A DNA stretch of 64,000 nt from Marinomonas spartinae. GTDB taxonomy: Bacteria > Pseudomonadota > Gammaproteobacteria > Pseudomonadales > Marinomonadaceae. The stretch is from NCBI RefSeq assembly GCF_900089775.1, contig NZ_FLOB01000001.1, forward strand, positions 186,001-250,000, given 5' to 3'. The position numbers and the translations under genes are program-made. Below are positions 11,545 to 20,294 of this stretch, piece by piece; position 1 is the stretch's first letter; the number at the start of each line of letters is the position of its first letter. The notes under the pieces are model-generated. The model was not told the DNA's origin and made no database searches. It was given only the letters and a program-made list of their open reading frames with translations.

Positions 11545-12216
11545 GTGTTCCACATCCTAGATGAACCAAAACTCAGTACCGACTTAGTAAATAAGCCTCG
11601 TCGTGGGAGGCCTAAAAAGTCACCATCAGGCGCCCAGGATACTCGGGAGGCTTTGTTACGTGCTGGTATGTTGATATTGACCGAATCTGGTTTTACCCGC
11701 AGTGGTATTGAGCCAATTCTAAAATCGATTGGTGTCCCCAAGGGTTCTTTTTACCACTACTTCTCCAGTAAAGAGGCCTTTGGATTGGCCGTTTTAGAGC
11801 GTTACCGACGCTATTTTGAAGCGAAATTAGATGGCTTTTTACTGGATGAGGCATTCTCTCCGCTGGAACGATTACAACGTTTCGCCAAGGATGCTCAGGA
11901 TGGCATTGTCCGTCATGAATTTAAGCGTGGCTGTTTAGTGGGGAATTTGGAACAAGAATCTAGCCTATTGTCTGAATTGTTTCGAGAGCAATTACAAGCG
12001 ACCTATCAAAGCTGGCAGGCAAGAGTGGCTGGGTGCTTATTAGAAAGTCAAAAGCAAGGTGAAATTGATTTGCAAATCAGTGTTGAGCAGGTATCTCAAG
12101 CATTTTGGATTGGCTGGGAAGGTGCGGTTCATCGGGCTAGGTTGATAAAAAGCATTCAACCCTTGAGCCTGTTTATGGCGTTTTTTATCCAAGCAATTCA
12201 ATCTAAAACGTATTAA
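11545..12216 (+). CDS. acuR: TetR-family repressor of acrylate metabolism, AcuR-like
   Basis: A TetR-type repressor of 223 residues beginning at GTG (11545) with AGGA 8 bp upstream; an ATG two bases earlier is out of frame. The DNA-binding domain (about residues 30-80) contains GVPKGSFYHYFSSKEAFGLAV, and the body has RGCLVGNLEQE and FWIGWEGAVHRARL. These features match AcuR, the acrylate-responsive repressor of DMSP-degrading marine bacteria. It is followed by acuI, which carries the same operator-like repeat. No DMSP lyase gene is present in the window. Confidence 0.85.
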   Translation: MFHILDEPKLSTDLVNKPRRGRPKKSPSGAQDTREALLRAGMLILTESGFTRSGIEPILKSIGVPKGSFYHYFSSKEAFGLAVLERYRRYFEAKLDGFLLDEAFSPLERLQRFAKDAQDGIVRHEFKRGCLVGNLEQESSLLSELFREQLQATYQSWQARVAGCLLESQKQGEIDLQISVEQVSQAFWIGWEGAVHRARLIKSIQPLSLFMAFFIQAIQSKTY

Positions 12217-12223
12217 AAATACC

Positions 12224-12250
12224 AACCAAGTATCAATACTTGGTTTTTTT
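12224..12250 (+). terminator. intrinsic terminator of acuR
   Basis: Stem AACCAAGTA (12224-12232) with TACTTGGTT (12237-12245), a TCAA loop and a run of T to 12250. It separates the acuR and acuI transcripts, so acuI needs its own promoter. Confidence 0.9.
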
Positions 12251-12260
12251 GTTATTTAAC

Positions 12261-12275
12261 TAGACGATCAGTCTA
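12261..12275 (+). promoter_or_regulatory. AcuR-type operator before acuI
   Basis: The inverted repeat TAGAC-GATCA-GTCTA lies just upstream of the acuI ribosome-binding site (GGAGGG at 12281). Its arms are identical to those of the repeat before acuR (11491-11505). Confidence 0.7.
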
Positions 12276-12289
12276 AATTTGGAGGGTTT

Positions 12290-13273
12290 ATGTTTAAAGG
12301 TTTATTGATCACGCAAGAAGACAAAAAAAACTTGGCATCCGTTGTTGAGTTAAATGAAGATCAGTTACCCGAGGGTGATGTCCTAGTCGATGTGCATTAC
12401 AGTACGATAAATTATAAAGACGGTATGGCGATCACCGGAAAGGGTCCCATTATCCGTTCTTTTCCAATGGTGCCGGGGATTGATCTGGTTGGACAAGTTA
12501 TGAAAAGCGATTCTCCGCGCTTTTCCAAAGGGGATTTTGTCATTCTCAATGGTTTTGGTGTGGGTGAAAAACACTGGGGAGGTCTATCAGAAAGAGCCCG
12601 TCTAAAAAGTGACTGGTTGATTCCACTTCCTAAGACCATTGAAGCCAAACACGCTATGGCCATTGGTACGGCCGGTTACACTGCCATGCTGTCAGTACTC
12701 GCGTTGGAAAAACAAGGGGTAACGCCGGAGTCAGGTGAAGTGTTAGTTACTGGTGCAAATGGTGGGGTTGGCAGTTTTGCGATTCGTCTATTAAGTCGTT
12801 TGGGATATAAGGTAGTAGCGTCCACAGGTCGAATGGCCGAAAGTGACTATCTAAGAAGCTTAGGTGCAAATGAAATCATTGATCGGGATTATCTGTCTGA
12901 ACTCGGAAAGCCGCTGCAAAAAGAACGTTGGGCTGGGGCGATTGATTGTGTTGGCAGTCATACTCTAGTGAACGTTTGTGCCAGTACCCAATATGGTGGT
13001 GTGGTAACTGCCTGTGGCCTTGCTCAAGGGATGGATTTTCCCGCTTCGGTCGCCCCGTTTATTTTACGCGGCATTAAATTAATCGGTATTGATAGTGTCA
13101 TGCGTCCACTTGAAGATCGTATCGAGGCATGGGAACGTTTGGGTGAACTATTAAAACCGGAAGACTTCGCGACAATCAGCCATGAGATTACCCTTGATGA
13201 CGTGATTGAAACGGCCCATGCACTAATGAATGGTACTGTTCGTGGCCGTGTTGTTGTCAATATGAAACCTTAG
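12290..13273 (+). CDS. acuI: acryloyl-CoA reductase AcuI (NADPH quinone reductase-like, YhdH family)
   Basis: A 327-residue zinc-free medium-chain reductase. AcuI reduces acryloyl-CoA to propionyl-CoA with NADPH and protects cells from toxic acrylate derivatives during DMSP use. Family signs are STINYKDGMAITGKGPI, SFPMVPGIDLVGQV and the cofactor loop LVTGANGGVGSFAIRLL, without the zinc cysteines of alcohol dehydrogenases. It is preceded by acuR and an operator-like repeat, which supports AcuI over a generic YhdH. Confidence 0.88.
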   Translation: MFKGLLITQEDKKNLASVVELNEDQLPEGDVLVDVHYSTINYKDGMAITGKGPIIRSFPMVPGIDLVGQVMKSDSPRFSKGDFVILNGFGVGEKHWGGLSERARLKSDWLIPLPKTIEAKHAMAIGTAGYTAMLSVLALEKQGVTPESGEVLVTGANGGVGSFAIRLLSRLGYKVVASTGRMAESDYLRSLGANEIIDRDYLSELGKPLQKERWAGAIDCVGSHTLVNVCASTQYGGVVTACGLAQGMDFPASVAPFILRGIKLIGIDSVMRPLEDRIEAWERLGELLKPEDFATISHEITLDDVIETAHALMNGTVRGRVVVNMKP

Positions 13274-13380
13274 TCTTAAGTGTGGTATCACCCTATCCTA
13301 TTGAGCCGCTCCAACTGGAGCGGCTCAGGGTATGCCCTATCGTGGTTGCTTTGACGTTGAACCATCTAGATAAGGAATGA

Positions 13381-13407
13381 GAGCAGGCGCAAGCCTGTTC
13401 TTTTTTT
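13381..13407 (+). terminator. intrinsic terminator after acuI
   Basis: GAGCAGGC (13381-13388) pairs with GCCTGTTC (13393-13400) around a GCAA loop and is followed by seven T. A second perfect hairpin without a T run (GAGCCGCTCC/GGAGCGGCTC, 13303-13326) lies between it and the acuI stop. Confidence 0.85.
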
Positions 13408-13533
13408 ACGGCTTTTTTACGCGCGGTTTTTGCTTTCCTTTGATAGAGTTCGCTTGTGCTTGTACATCCCATTTATTTTGTATGAAAGTGATGCTTAAGC
13501 CCTGTAGAAGATTGTCTAACGAAAGCGGTTCCG

Positions 13534-14577
13534 ATGAGCATCAAATTATCTCGACTTTCTCCATTTTATCTAGCCACATTGTCTGTATGCTGCGCAGTGT
13601 TGATCAGTTATGGTTTGGGGATCTGGATTGGCTCCAGTACCGTGGTGTTGCTGATTTTGCAATTATCCGTCGTTGTGGTGGCTTTTTTATGTCGCCCTCG
13701 CTGGGTGTATATCGTGGCGTTATTAGAAGCCCTGTATTTTAACTTTCTGTTTACCGTGCCTCGCTATTCATTTGAGATGTTTAATGGCGATGACATCATC
13801 AACCTTTTGGTCTTTTTATTGGTGGCGGTGGTGACCAGCCAGTTGTCCGATCTTTATCAGCATCAGCAGAATCAACTAAAACAAGAGCAGCTACGCAACA
13901 GTATTTTATTGTCAGTTTCCCATGATCTACGCACCCCCCTATCCGCCATTATCGGTACGTTGAGTACCTTAAAAGAGTACATGGGCAAATTATCTTCTAA
14001 ACAAAAAGAAGAGCTATTAGATAGCGCAATGGTGGAGAGTCATCGTCTTCATCAATATATAGAGAACCTGCTACAGGTGACCAAACTACAACACGGGGTG
14101 GTGGTTCCTAAAAAATCGCAACAGTCTATCGTTCATATTATTCATTTGGTGATCGACCGATTTACTCAGCAAAAGTCGCGCCTAGTACTGCAAACCCAAG
14201 ACAACCTGCCGCTGGTAAATGTGAGTTCATCATTGATTCAGCAAGCCATTTTTAATGTGATTGATAACGCCTTGCGTTATTCGCCAAATGACAAATGCGT
14301 GACCATTAGTGTACGAGTATCGCAAGCGAATGCTCAAGTCATTGTGGACATACAAGATGAAGGGGTAGGCATTCGCCAAGATCAAGCGGAATCCATTTTT
14401 GAATTATTTTACTCCCAGAATTCTCTGAAACGCAGCGACAGTGGTACAGGGCTTGGTTTAGCGGTAGCAAAGGGTATTCTTAGTGCGCATGGCGGGACGA
14501 TTCAAGCCATTCCTTTAGTGAAGGGGTGTTTGATTCGTATTGGCTTACCCTCTGTTACTGAAGTTCATTATGGATGA
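13534..14577 (+). CDS. KdpD-like sensor histidine kinase lacking the N-terminal sensor domains
   Basis: A 347-residue membrane histidine kinase. Four hydrophobic segments (about residues 10-30, 33-52, 57-76, 88-104) contain the KdpD-type signature LYFNFLFTVPRYSF. Then come the H-box SVSHDLRTPL with His130, the N-box NVIDNALRYSP and the ATP-lid motifs DEGVGI and GTGLGLAVAKGI. Canonical KdpD is about 890 residues, with a KdpD/USP cytoplasmic domain in front; that whole part is absent. The adjacent KdpE-like regulator and K+ transporter genes suggest control of potassium uptake. Confidence 0.88.
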   Translation: MSIKLSRLSPFYLATLSVCCAVLISYGLGIWIGSSTVVLLILQLSVVVVAFLCRPRWVYIVALLEALYFNFLFTVPRYSFEMFNGDDIINLLVFLLVAVVTSQLSDLYQHQQNQLKQEQLRNSILLSVSHDLRTPLSAIIGTLSTLKEYMGKLSSKQKEELLDSAMVESHRLHQYIENLLQVTKLQHGVVVPKKSQQSIVHIIHLVIDRFTQQKSRLVLQTQDNLPLVNVSSSLIQQAIFNVIDNALRYSPNDKCVTISVRVSQANAQVIVDIQDEGVGIRQDQAESIFELFYSQNSLKRSDSGTGLGLAVAKGILSAHGGTIQAIPLVKGCLIRIGLPSVTEVHYG

Positions 14578-14612
14578 CCTACAGGAGGCCATATGAGGCA
14601 GGAGAGAAAAGC

Positions 14613-15329
14613 ATGATGGCTTATAGAGTGTTAGTGGTTGATGATGAGCCACAAATTCATACTTTTATTCGTATCTCCTTGGAGGCAGAAAGGTTTGATT
14701 ATTATGGTGCCGACTCGATCGTCATGGCCAAGTCCTCTATTGAAGCCCATGCTCCGCATTTGATTGTTCTGGATCTGGGGTTACCCGATGGCGATGGTGC
14801 GGATTTGGTGTCCGATATCAGAGCCACCAGCCATGTACCGATTCTGATTTTAACCGCTCGGGACGAAGAAGATGAAAAAATTCGTCTACTGGAAGCGGGG
14901 GCAAATGATTACTTAAGTAAGCCGTTTGGTATCCGTGAATTGATTGCCAGAGTAAAGGTATTAGTAAGAGATTTAGTGAATACTCACCAACCTCTTGATG
15001 ACTTAATCACCGGTGATATTCGTTTACAAATCAGCACTAATCAGGCTTGGTTCCAAGGTGAAACTTTAGCGTTAACCAAAAAAGAATTTGCTTTTTTAAG
15101 CTTGCTGATGGCAACGCCTGGCAAATTGGTTATGCAAGACGTGTTACTGGCTACGATCTGGGGAGAAACCCATAAGCGAGACTCACATTATCTACGTATT
15201 TTGGTGAGTCAATTACGTAAAAAGTTGAATGATAGTGCCGATGATCAGCGCCTTATTAAGACTGAAACGGGTCTGGGATACCGTTTGTTATCGACGCATC
15301 CGTCGAGTGAATCGCTTAGTGATCAATAA
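14613..15329 (+). CDS. KdpE-like OmpR-family response regulator
   Basis: A 238-residue response regulator: receiver domain (YRVLVVDDEPQIHTF, phospho-acceptor Asp in LIVLDLGLPDGDG, the KPFG lysine) followed by a winged-helix DNA-binding domain (LTKKEFAFLSLLM, RILVSQLRKKL, ETGLGYRL). It resembles KdpE. I start at the ATG at 14613 because GGAG lies 8 bp upstream; an in-frame ATG at 14574 overlaps the kinase stop and adds an atypical N-terminus. The kinase and KtrAB-like genes flank it. Confidence 0.9.
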   Translation: MMAYRVLVVDDEPQIHTFIRISLEAERFDYYGADSIVMAKSSIEAHAPHLIVLDLGLPDGDGADLVSDIRATSHVPILILTARDEEDEKIRLLEAGANDYLSKPFGIRELIARVKVLVRDLVNTHQPLDDLITGDIRLQISTNQAWFQGETLALTKKEFAFLSLLMATPGKLVMQDVLLATIWGETHKRDSHYLRILVSQLRKKLNDSADDQRLIKTETGLGYRLLSTHPSSESLSDQ

Positions 15330-15361
15330 AAATAACGTGTGAATAGAAGGTAGTGATTGAT

Positions 15362-16015
15362 ATGGCACATTTTACCGTGATTGGTTTAGGGCGATTTGGT
15401 ATTGCAGCCAGTATGGAGCTGATTTATTTGGGCCACACCGTTACAGGGGTGGACAGAGATGCAAAAGTCGCAGAAAAAAATGTTGAAGATTTTACCCAAT
15501 TACTGATTTGTGATTCCACCGATGAGAATGCGTTAAAAGAATTGGATCTTGCCAACAGTGATGCGGTATTGGTGGCCATTGGTGAAGACATGGAATCCAG
15601 TTTGCTCTGTACCTTAGCATTGAAAAAATTGGGGGTGAAGGAAATTTGGGTAAAAGCCAATAGCCGCGCCCATCATACCATTGTTTCTAAACTTGGCGTG
15701 TCACGCATCATCCATCCAGAAGAGGAAATGGGGGTGCGGGTTGCCCAAGCGCTTAACTACCCTATGGTAAACGATTACCTTTCGATTGGTCATGGGCTGT
15801 ATGTGGTGGAAATTCACATTAAGCAGCCATTAGATGGATGTCATTTGGGGGAGCTGCTAGGGCCCTCTAAAGGCAAAGTGGATGCCGTAATGGTGAAACG
15901 TGAGCAAGAGACGTTTTTACAGTTAGACCAAGACTTTGAGATCAAAGCCAGCGATATCCTTTTATTATCGGGTACGCGTGATGCGCTGAAGTGCTTAGCG
16001 CCGAGGTTGTCTTGA
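15362..16015 (+). CDS. ktrA: KtrA-type potassium uptake regulatory subunit (RCK)
   Basis: A 217-residue cytoplasmic protein that would gate the adjacent KtrB channel in response to nucleotides. Residues 1-120 are a single RCK_N/Rossmann domain (FTVIGLGRFGIAASMELIYLGH, then the acidic residue in GVDRD), and the rest is an RCK_C domain. It has one RCK unit, unlike the 457-residue two-unit TrkA also in this window. ATG 15362 is preferred over GTG 15353, which lies only 2 bp after AAGG. The stop is followed directly by ktrB. Confidence 0.88.
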   Translation: MAHFTVIGLGRFGIAASMELIYLGHTVTGVDRDAKVAEKNVEDFTQLLICDSTDENALKELDLANSDAVLVAIGEDMESSLLCTLALKKLGVKEIWVKANSRAHHTIVSKLGVSRIIHPEEEMGVRVAQALNYPMVNDYLSIGHGLYVVEIHIKQPLDGCHLGELLGPSKGKVDAVMVKREQETFLQLDQDFEIKASDILLLSGTRDALKCLAPRLS

Positions 16016-16016
16016 T

Positions 16017-17381
16017 ATGATGTGGGATCCTTCTGTCGCGCCGATTGAAAGACACCCAAAAGGGGCTAAGAAAATCATGGCAGCCCCTCCTTTGATTTTG
16101 TGTGGCGGCTTTTTGTTACTGATCATCTTAGGCACCTTCTTACTTAAGTTACCGATTGCCACGGTACACCCGATCTCTTGGGTACACAGTTTATTTACTG
16201 CTACCTCAGCGGTGACCGTGACAGGATTGTCTGTTGAAGACACAGGAACCGTTTTTACCACCTTTGGTCAAGTCACCATCGCCCTTTTGATTCAATGTGG
16301 TGGTCTTGGCTTAATGACTTTTGCCATCGTGACGCTGGTGGCGTTAGGTGGTCGTATTGGTTTCTTACAGCGTACGGTGGCCATTGAAGCGTTTAACCAT
16401 ACCGATGCCTCGACCATTGTCTCAACGGCTAAATCGGTGTTGTTATTTTCTTTTGTGGTCGAGTTCATTGGCATGGTGATTTTAGCCGTGCACTGGAGTG
16501 ATTCACTTGGTTGGAAAAACAGTTTGTTTTATGGCTTTTTCTATACTATTAGTGCGTTTAATAACGCCGGTTTTGCGCTGAGTGCCAATAGTCTTATTCC
16601 CTATGTATCCGATCCTGTGGTGAATTTCACCATTAGTGGTTTATTCATTATCGGCGGATTAGGGTTTTCTGTTTGGATTGATCTAATGAGAAACCGTCGT
16701 TGGTCGAAATTATCCACCTACAGCAAAATGATGATCACAGGCACCATCATTATTAATGGGGTGGCGGTGCTGGCTATCTATTTTATCGAATACAATAACC
16801 CGCATACGTTAGGGCCATTAAGCGAAAGCGGCAAGTGGTTAGCATCCTGGTTTCAAGCGGTGACGCCGCGCACCGCAGGCTTTAATACCTTGCCAATTAA
16901 TCAACTACGAGACGCGACCACGGCGCTGATGCTGGTGCTTATGTTCATTGGTGGCGGCTCCTTGAGTACCGCCAGTGGCATTAAAGTTGTGACTTTTATG
17001 CTCTTGGTCTATGCCACCTATGGGTATTTAAGACGAGATGAAGAAGTTAACGTTTTCAAACGTGAAATTCCTAAAGAAGTGATCAGTAAAGCACTGGCCC
17101 TAGCGATGATTTCCATTGGTGTAACTTGGCTTGCCATCTTTGGCTTACTACTAAGCGAAAAGAGCGCACCGATGATCGATGTGGTTTTTGAAGCGGTATC
17201 GGCGCTAGGAACCGTTGGCTTATCGAGAGGATTAACGGGCTCATTAAGTGATACCGGTGAGTTTATTATTATCTTTTTAATGTTTATTGGTCGTTTAGGG
17301 CCGCTAACATTAGCTTACTTTTTAGCCAGCCCAAGAAGAAAAAAAGTTCGCTACCCGAAAGCAAAAATGACGGTGGGATAG
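16017..17381 (+). CDS. ktrB: KtrB/TrkH-type potassium channel subunit
   Basis: A 454-residue inner-membrane cation channel with four pore repeats. Selectivity-filter glycines are visible in TSAVTVTGLSVEDT, FNNAGFALS, TPRTAGFNTLPI and SALGTVGLSRG. It starts 1 bp after the ktrA stop, so the two are probably co-translated and form a KtrAB complex. Ktr systems commonly use Na+ as co-ion (family knowledge). The adjacent KdpDE-like pair could control expression. A separate trkH-trkA pair is at 57-60 kb. Confidence 0.9.
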   Translation: MMWDPSVAPIERHPKGAKKIMAAPPLILCGGFLLLIILGTFLLKLPIATVHPISWVHSLFTATSAVTVTGLSVEDTGTVFTTFGQVTIALLIQCGGLGLMTFAIVTLVALGGRIGFLQRTVAIEAFNHTDASTIVSTAKSVLLFSFVVEFIGMVILAVHWSDSLGWKNSLFYGFFYTISAFNNAGFALSANSLIPYVSDPVVNFTISGLFIIGGLGFSVWIDLMRNRRWSKLSTYSKMMITGTIIINGVAVLAIYFIEYNNPHTLGPLSESGKWLASWFQAVTPRTAGFNTLPINQLRDATTALMLVLMFIGGGSLSTASGIKVVTFMLLVYATYGYLRRDEEVNVFKREIPKEVISKALALAMISIGVTWLAIFGLLLSEKSAPMIDVVFEAVSALGTVGLSRGLTGSLSDTGEFIIIFLMFIGRLGPLTLAYFLASPRRKKVRYPKAKMTVG

Positions 17382-17396
17382 GAAGTATTACACTAT

Positions 17397-18290
17397 TTAT
17401 TGTAGATTATTTATATGCTGTACTAGATGATCGATAAATGATCTGCATTTAAGACGAACACGGTGGTCTCCTGTAAAAACAACGCTGATATCCTGTTTAG
17501 GAAGACTCCAGTCTGGAAATAAATGAATAAAATCCCCGTCTGTTAATTCTTTTTTGATTATCCATTCGGGTAATATGGCGATACCAAGGTTGGATTTCAC
17601 CATAGACTTTATAGATATTGATGAGTTAGTACTAAACTTTGCGGTAGCATTCACTTTGAACTCATGATTATCTTTATTATGAAAAGTCCATTGGGTTGGA
17701 TTTTTTAGATTACTGTTAGCAATCCAGTGAGCTGAGTTAACATCCTCTAATGAAGTAAGAGGGTTTTTTAGTAGCCACTGTGAAGAAGCCACCATAATAA
17801 TATTATAATGGGCGATCTTTCGACTTTTTAAAGACGAATCATTCAATGTACCCAACCTAACCGCTAAATCAATCTGTTCATTGACTAATTTATTTAATGA
17901 AGAATCTGCATGAAAGCTAATAGTAATATCTGGGTGAGATTGACAGAAATCAGCAATAATAGGTATTAAGAACACCTCTCCAAATTCGACAGTGGAAGAA
18001 ATTCTTAAATTTCCAGTGAGAGAATGATGCTTTTCAACAACATTTTCTAATGATGTCTGAATATTTGAAAATGTCTCTTTAAAATCGTTATAGAGTAATT
18101 CACCCGCTTCAGTCATCACAAAGCCTCTGGAGTTTCTGATTAATAGTGGAACTTTCAGAGAGTCTTCTAAGGATTTGATATGGATGCTGACCATCGCTTT
18201 GCTGATGAATAGTCGATCCGCCGCTTTGGAGAATGAGCCACTTTCAACGACAGTGATGAAAATATGGATACGTTTTAGATTGTTAAACAT
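17397..18290 (-). CDS. LysR-family transcriptional regulator
   Basis: A 297-residue regulator with an N-terminal winged helix (ITVVESGSFSKAADRLFISKAMVSIHIKSLED) and a C-terminal periplasmic-binding-like effector domain (LAVRLGTLNDSSLKSRKIAHY). It belongs to the CrgA/DsdC-like large subgroup. It diverges from an MFS efflux gene, whose start is about 100 bp away, so it probably controls that pump. Base composition is more AT-rich than its backbone neighbours. Its 3' end nearly meets ktrB. Confidence 0.87.
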   Translation of the reverse strand: MFNNLKRIHIFITVVESGSFSKAADRLFISKAMVSIHIKSLEDSLKVPLLIRNSRGFVMTEAGELLYNDFKETFSNIQTSLENVVEKHHSLTGNLRISSTVEFGEVFLIPIIADFCQSHPDITISFHADSSLNKLVNEQIDLAVRLGTLNDSSLKSRKIAHYNIIMVASSQWLLKNPLTSLEDVNSAHWIANSNLKNPTQWTFHNKDNHEFKVNATAKFSTNSSISIKSMVKSNLGIAILPEWIIKKELTDGDFIHLFPDWSLPKQDISVVFTGDHRVRLKCRSFIDHLVQHINNLQ

Positions 18291-18393
18291 TCATTGTTAA
18301 ATTTTATTAAACTTAGCGTTTAGTCTAAACCGCTCGTCGCCCTCCGTCAAACTCTATAGTATTCCGGCCATAACATTTTGTCAGAGGTTGCTC

Positions 18394-19761
18394 ATGGCTT
18401 ATCGCTACCGAATTGCTCTCATTTTTTTGATCGGTTTTTTTATTGACTGTATAAATATCTTTATGTCAGCAATTTCTCTTCCTGATATTGCCAGAGAATT
18501 ATCTGTATCAGCGTCAAGTGTTGTTTGGGTTGCAAATAGTTATATTCTTGGCCTGACACTGATTATTCCTATTAGTAATTGGTTAGCCAGTCAATTTGGC
18601 GCTCGATTAACCATTATAGCATCCATGCTTGTATTTTCATTGGGTGCATTATTATCTGGTACAGCAAATGAGTTTTATTCTTTGGTCACTTTTCGTTTTA
18701 TTCAAGGCGTGGGTGGTGGCCTGCTTATTCCCGTTGGTCAAGCTCTCACCTTTAATTTATTTAAAAATAAAGAACGAGCAAAAATATCAACACTTGTTAT
18801 GGCGGTCGCTTTGATTGCTCCCGCTATCTCACCGACTATTGGTGGCATCATTGTTGACCATGCTTCTTGGCGTTGGGTATTTCTATGTAATATTCCCTTT
18901 AGTTTATTAACAGCGTTATTAGCCCTACTATGGATTCGCTCTGAGGAAACGAAGGTAAAACGCCCCGACCTAAAGGGGCTAATGTTGGTTAGTATTTCAT
19001 TGGCCACAATACTCATAGGACTTTCTCTTTATGCCGATGCTGGTTCAAAACTGAAGTCATTATTGTTTCTTATCATCGGCTTTGTTTTTGCTATGGCTTA
19101 CTTGCAGTACTATCAGGATAAGTCTGACCCCATTCTTGATCTCAAAATGCTGCATAATATTTATATGCGATTTTCTGTGCTGATTTACCATGCGGTTCCT
19201 GGTGTCTTCACAGGAGTGAACCTATTGAGTATATTTTTTCTTCAAGATGAGCTGGGTTGGTCGGCGGAGCAAACTGGATCATTGATGATACTGTATGCGA
19301 CAGGGTCATTTTTTGCCATGGTAATGGGTGGCCGACTCTATAATCGTATTGGTGCACAGCCATTATTTCTATCTGGTTTACTATTACACTCCTCTGGGAT
19401 CGCGGTTCTCTCTTTAGCGGGAAATACTCTCACACTGCCATTATTGATTATCGCCTACCTATTGATGGGCATGGGAGGAGGAATAAGTGCCAATACAGCC
19501 CAGACAACGGCGATGATGGATTTTGACGAAGAGCAACTTACTCGAGCCAGTACTATCTGGAATCTGAATCGTCAGATGTCCTTCAGTATCGGTGCTGCTT
19601 TTTTCACTTTAGTTTTTAACTTGTTGCAACAGTACACCACGGATATGTCTGCCTACCAACTGACATTTTTAATAGCCTCAGTTGTTGGGCTCAGTCCCTT
19701 GCTACTGATTAAAAAACTCACCCAGAAAAAGGACTCGTTATGGTATCCGAAAGAGAGTTAG
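18394..19761 (+). CDS. MFS drug efflux transporter, DHA2/EmrB-QacA family
   Basis: A 455-residue inner-membrane antiporter with about 14 predicted helices. Visible motifs are SVVWVANSYILGLTLIIPI, the DHA2 motif FRFIQGVGGGLLIPVGQAL and ALIAPAISPTIGGIIVD. The ATG at 18394 has AGAGG 6 bp upstream and is chosen over the TTG at 18388. No membrane-fusion partner is adjacent. It overlaps the following SnoaL-like gene by 22 bp and is divergent from a LysR gene. Confidence 0.87.
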   Translation: MAYRYRIALIFLIGFFIDCINIFMSAISLPDIARELSVSASSVVWVANSYILGLTLIIPISNWLASQFGARLTIIASMLVFSLGALLSGTANEFYSLVTFRFIQGVGGGLLIPVGQALTFNLFKNKERAKISTLVMAVALIAPAISPTIGGIIVDHASWRWVFLCNIPFSLLTALLALLWIRSEETKVKRPDLKGLMLVSISLATILIGLSLYADAGSKLKSLLFLIIGFVFAMAYLQYYQDKSDPILDLKMLHNIYMRFSVLIYHAVPGVFTGVNLLSIFFLQDELGWSAEQTGSLMILYATGSFFAMVMGGRLYNRIGAQPLFLSGLLLHSSGIAVLSLAGNTLTLPLLIIAYLLMGMGGGISANTAQTTAMMDFDEEQLTRASTIWNLNRQMSFSIGAAFFTLVFNLLQQYTTDMSAYQLTFLIASVVGLSPLLLIKKLTQKKDSLWYPKES

Positions 19762-20141
19762 TCGCGCATCACAGCGTTATCGAGCTTCATCAATGGATTC
19801 AAGATGTATTTACTGGTGATTCAAAGCACCCTATGTCTCTAGAGAAACTACTGAATAGCTTCAGCCCGACTTTTTCCATGGTCCCAGTTTCTGGGAAACT
19901 TGTCGGTCTACAACAGGTTGAAGCGTTATTTCGACAGAACATAGGAAGTCGCCCATCCTTGTCCATTACAATTGAGCAATGTGAAACGCTATTAGCAACA
20001 CAAGACAGCATTGTTATACGCTATCGTGAAATACATCAGGAAGAAGACAAAGGTTCTTCTCGGTGGTCTGTAGTGATTATTGATATGTATAGCGGTCATC
20101 CGCTATGGCGATATCTACAAGAAACAGCTGAGGCGTTGTAA
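19740..20141 (+). CDS. small protein of possible SnoaL/DUF4440 (NTF2-like) type
   Basis: A 133-residue soluble protein. Its pattern (helical start LHQWIQDVFTGD, then alternating strands ending VVIIDMYSGHPLWRYLQETAEAL) suggests an NTF2-like cone fold, but I cannot name a closer family. It overlaps the 3' end of the MFS gene by 22 bp, which implies translational coupling and a shared role, such as processing or binding the pump substrate. Function is unknown. Confidence 0.6.
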   Translation: MVSERELVAHHSVIELHQWIQDVFTGDSKHPMSLEKLLNSFSPTFSMVPVSGKLVGLQQVEALFRQNIGSRPSLSITIEQCETLLATQDSIVIRYREIHQEEDKGSSRWSVVIIDMYSGHPLWRYLQETAEAL

Positions 20142-20243
20142 AGACTGAGTTTATGCCAGATGCAAAAATAGAGGTATGCCGCACGTCTAAAGTAGTCATT
20201 TTGACAGCCCGAAAGCCAAAGTAACAGTAGGCTAAGTAACCTG

Positions 20244-20283
20244 CCCAATAGGTACAGTCTAACAGACTGCACTATTGGGTTTT
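20244..20283 (+). terminator. intrinsic terminator of the MFS/SnoaL-like operon
   Basis: CCCAATAG (20244-20251) and CTATTGGG (20272-20279) enclose a second small stem, AGTCT/AGACT, and are followed by TTTT. It lies between convergent genes. Confidence 0.7.
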
Positions 20284-20294
20284 AGGGAGTGACC

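Noticed and set aside
13377..13742. 121-codon plus-strand frame overlapping the sensor kinase start
   Set aside because: It begins inside the intrinsic terminator after acuI and shares its 3' half with the kinase gene in another frame.
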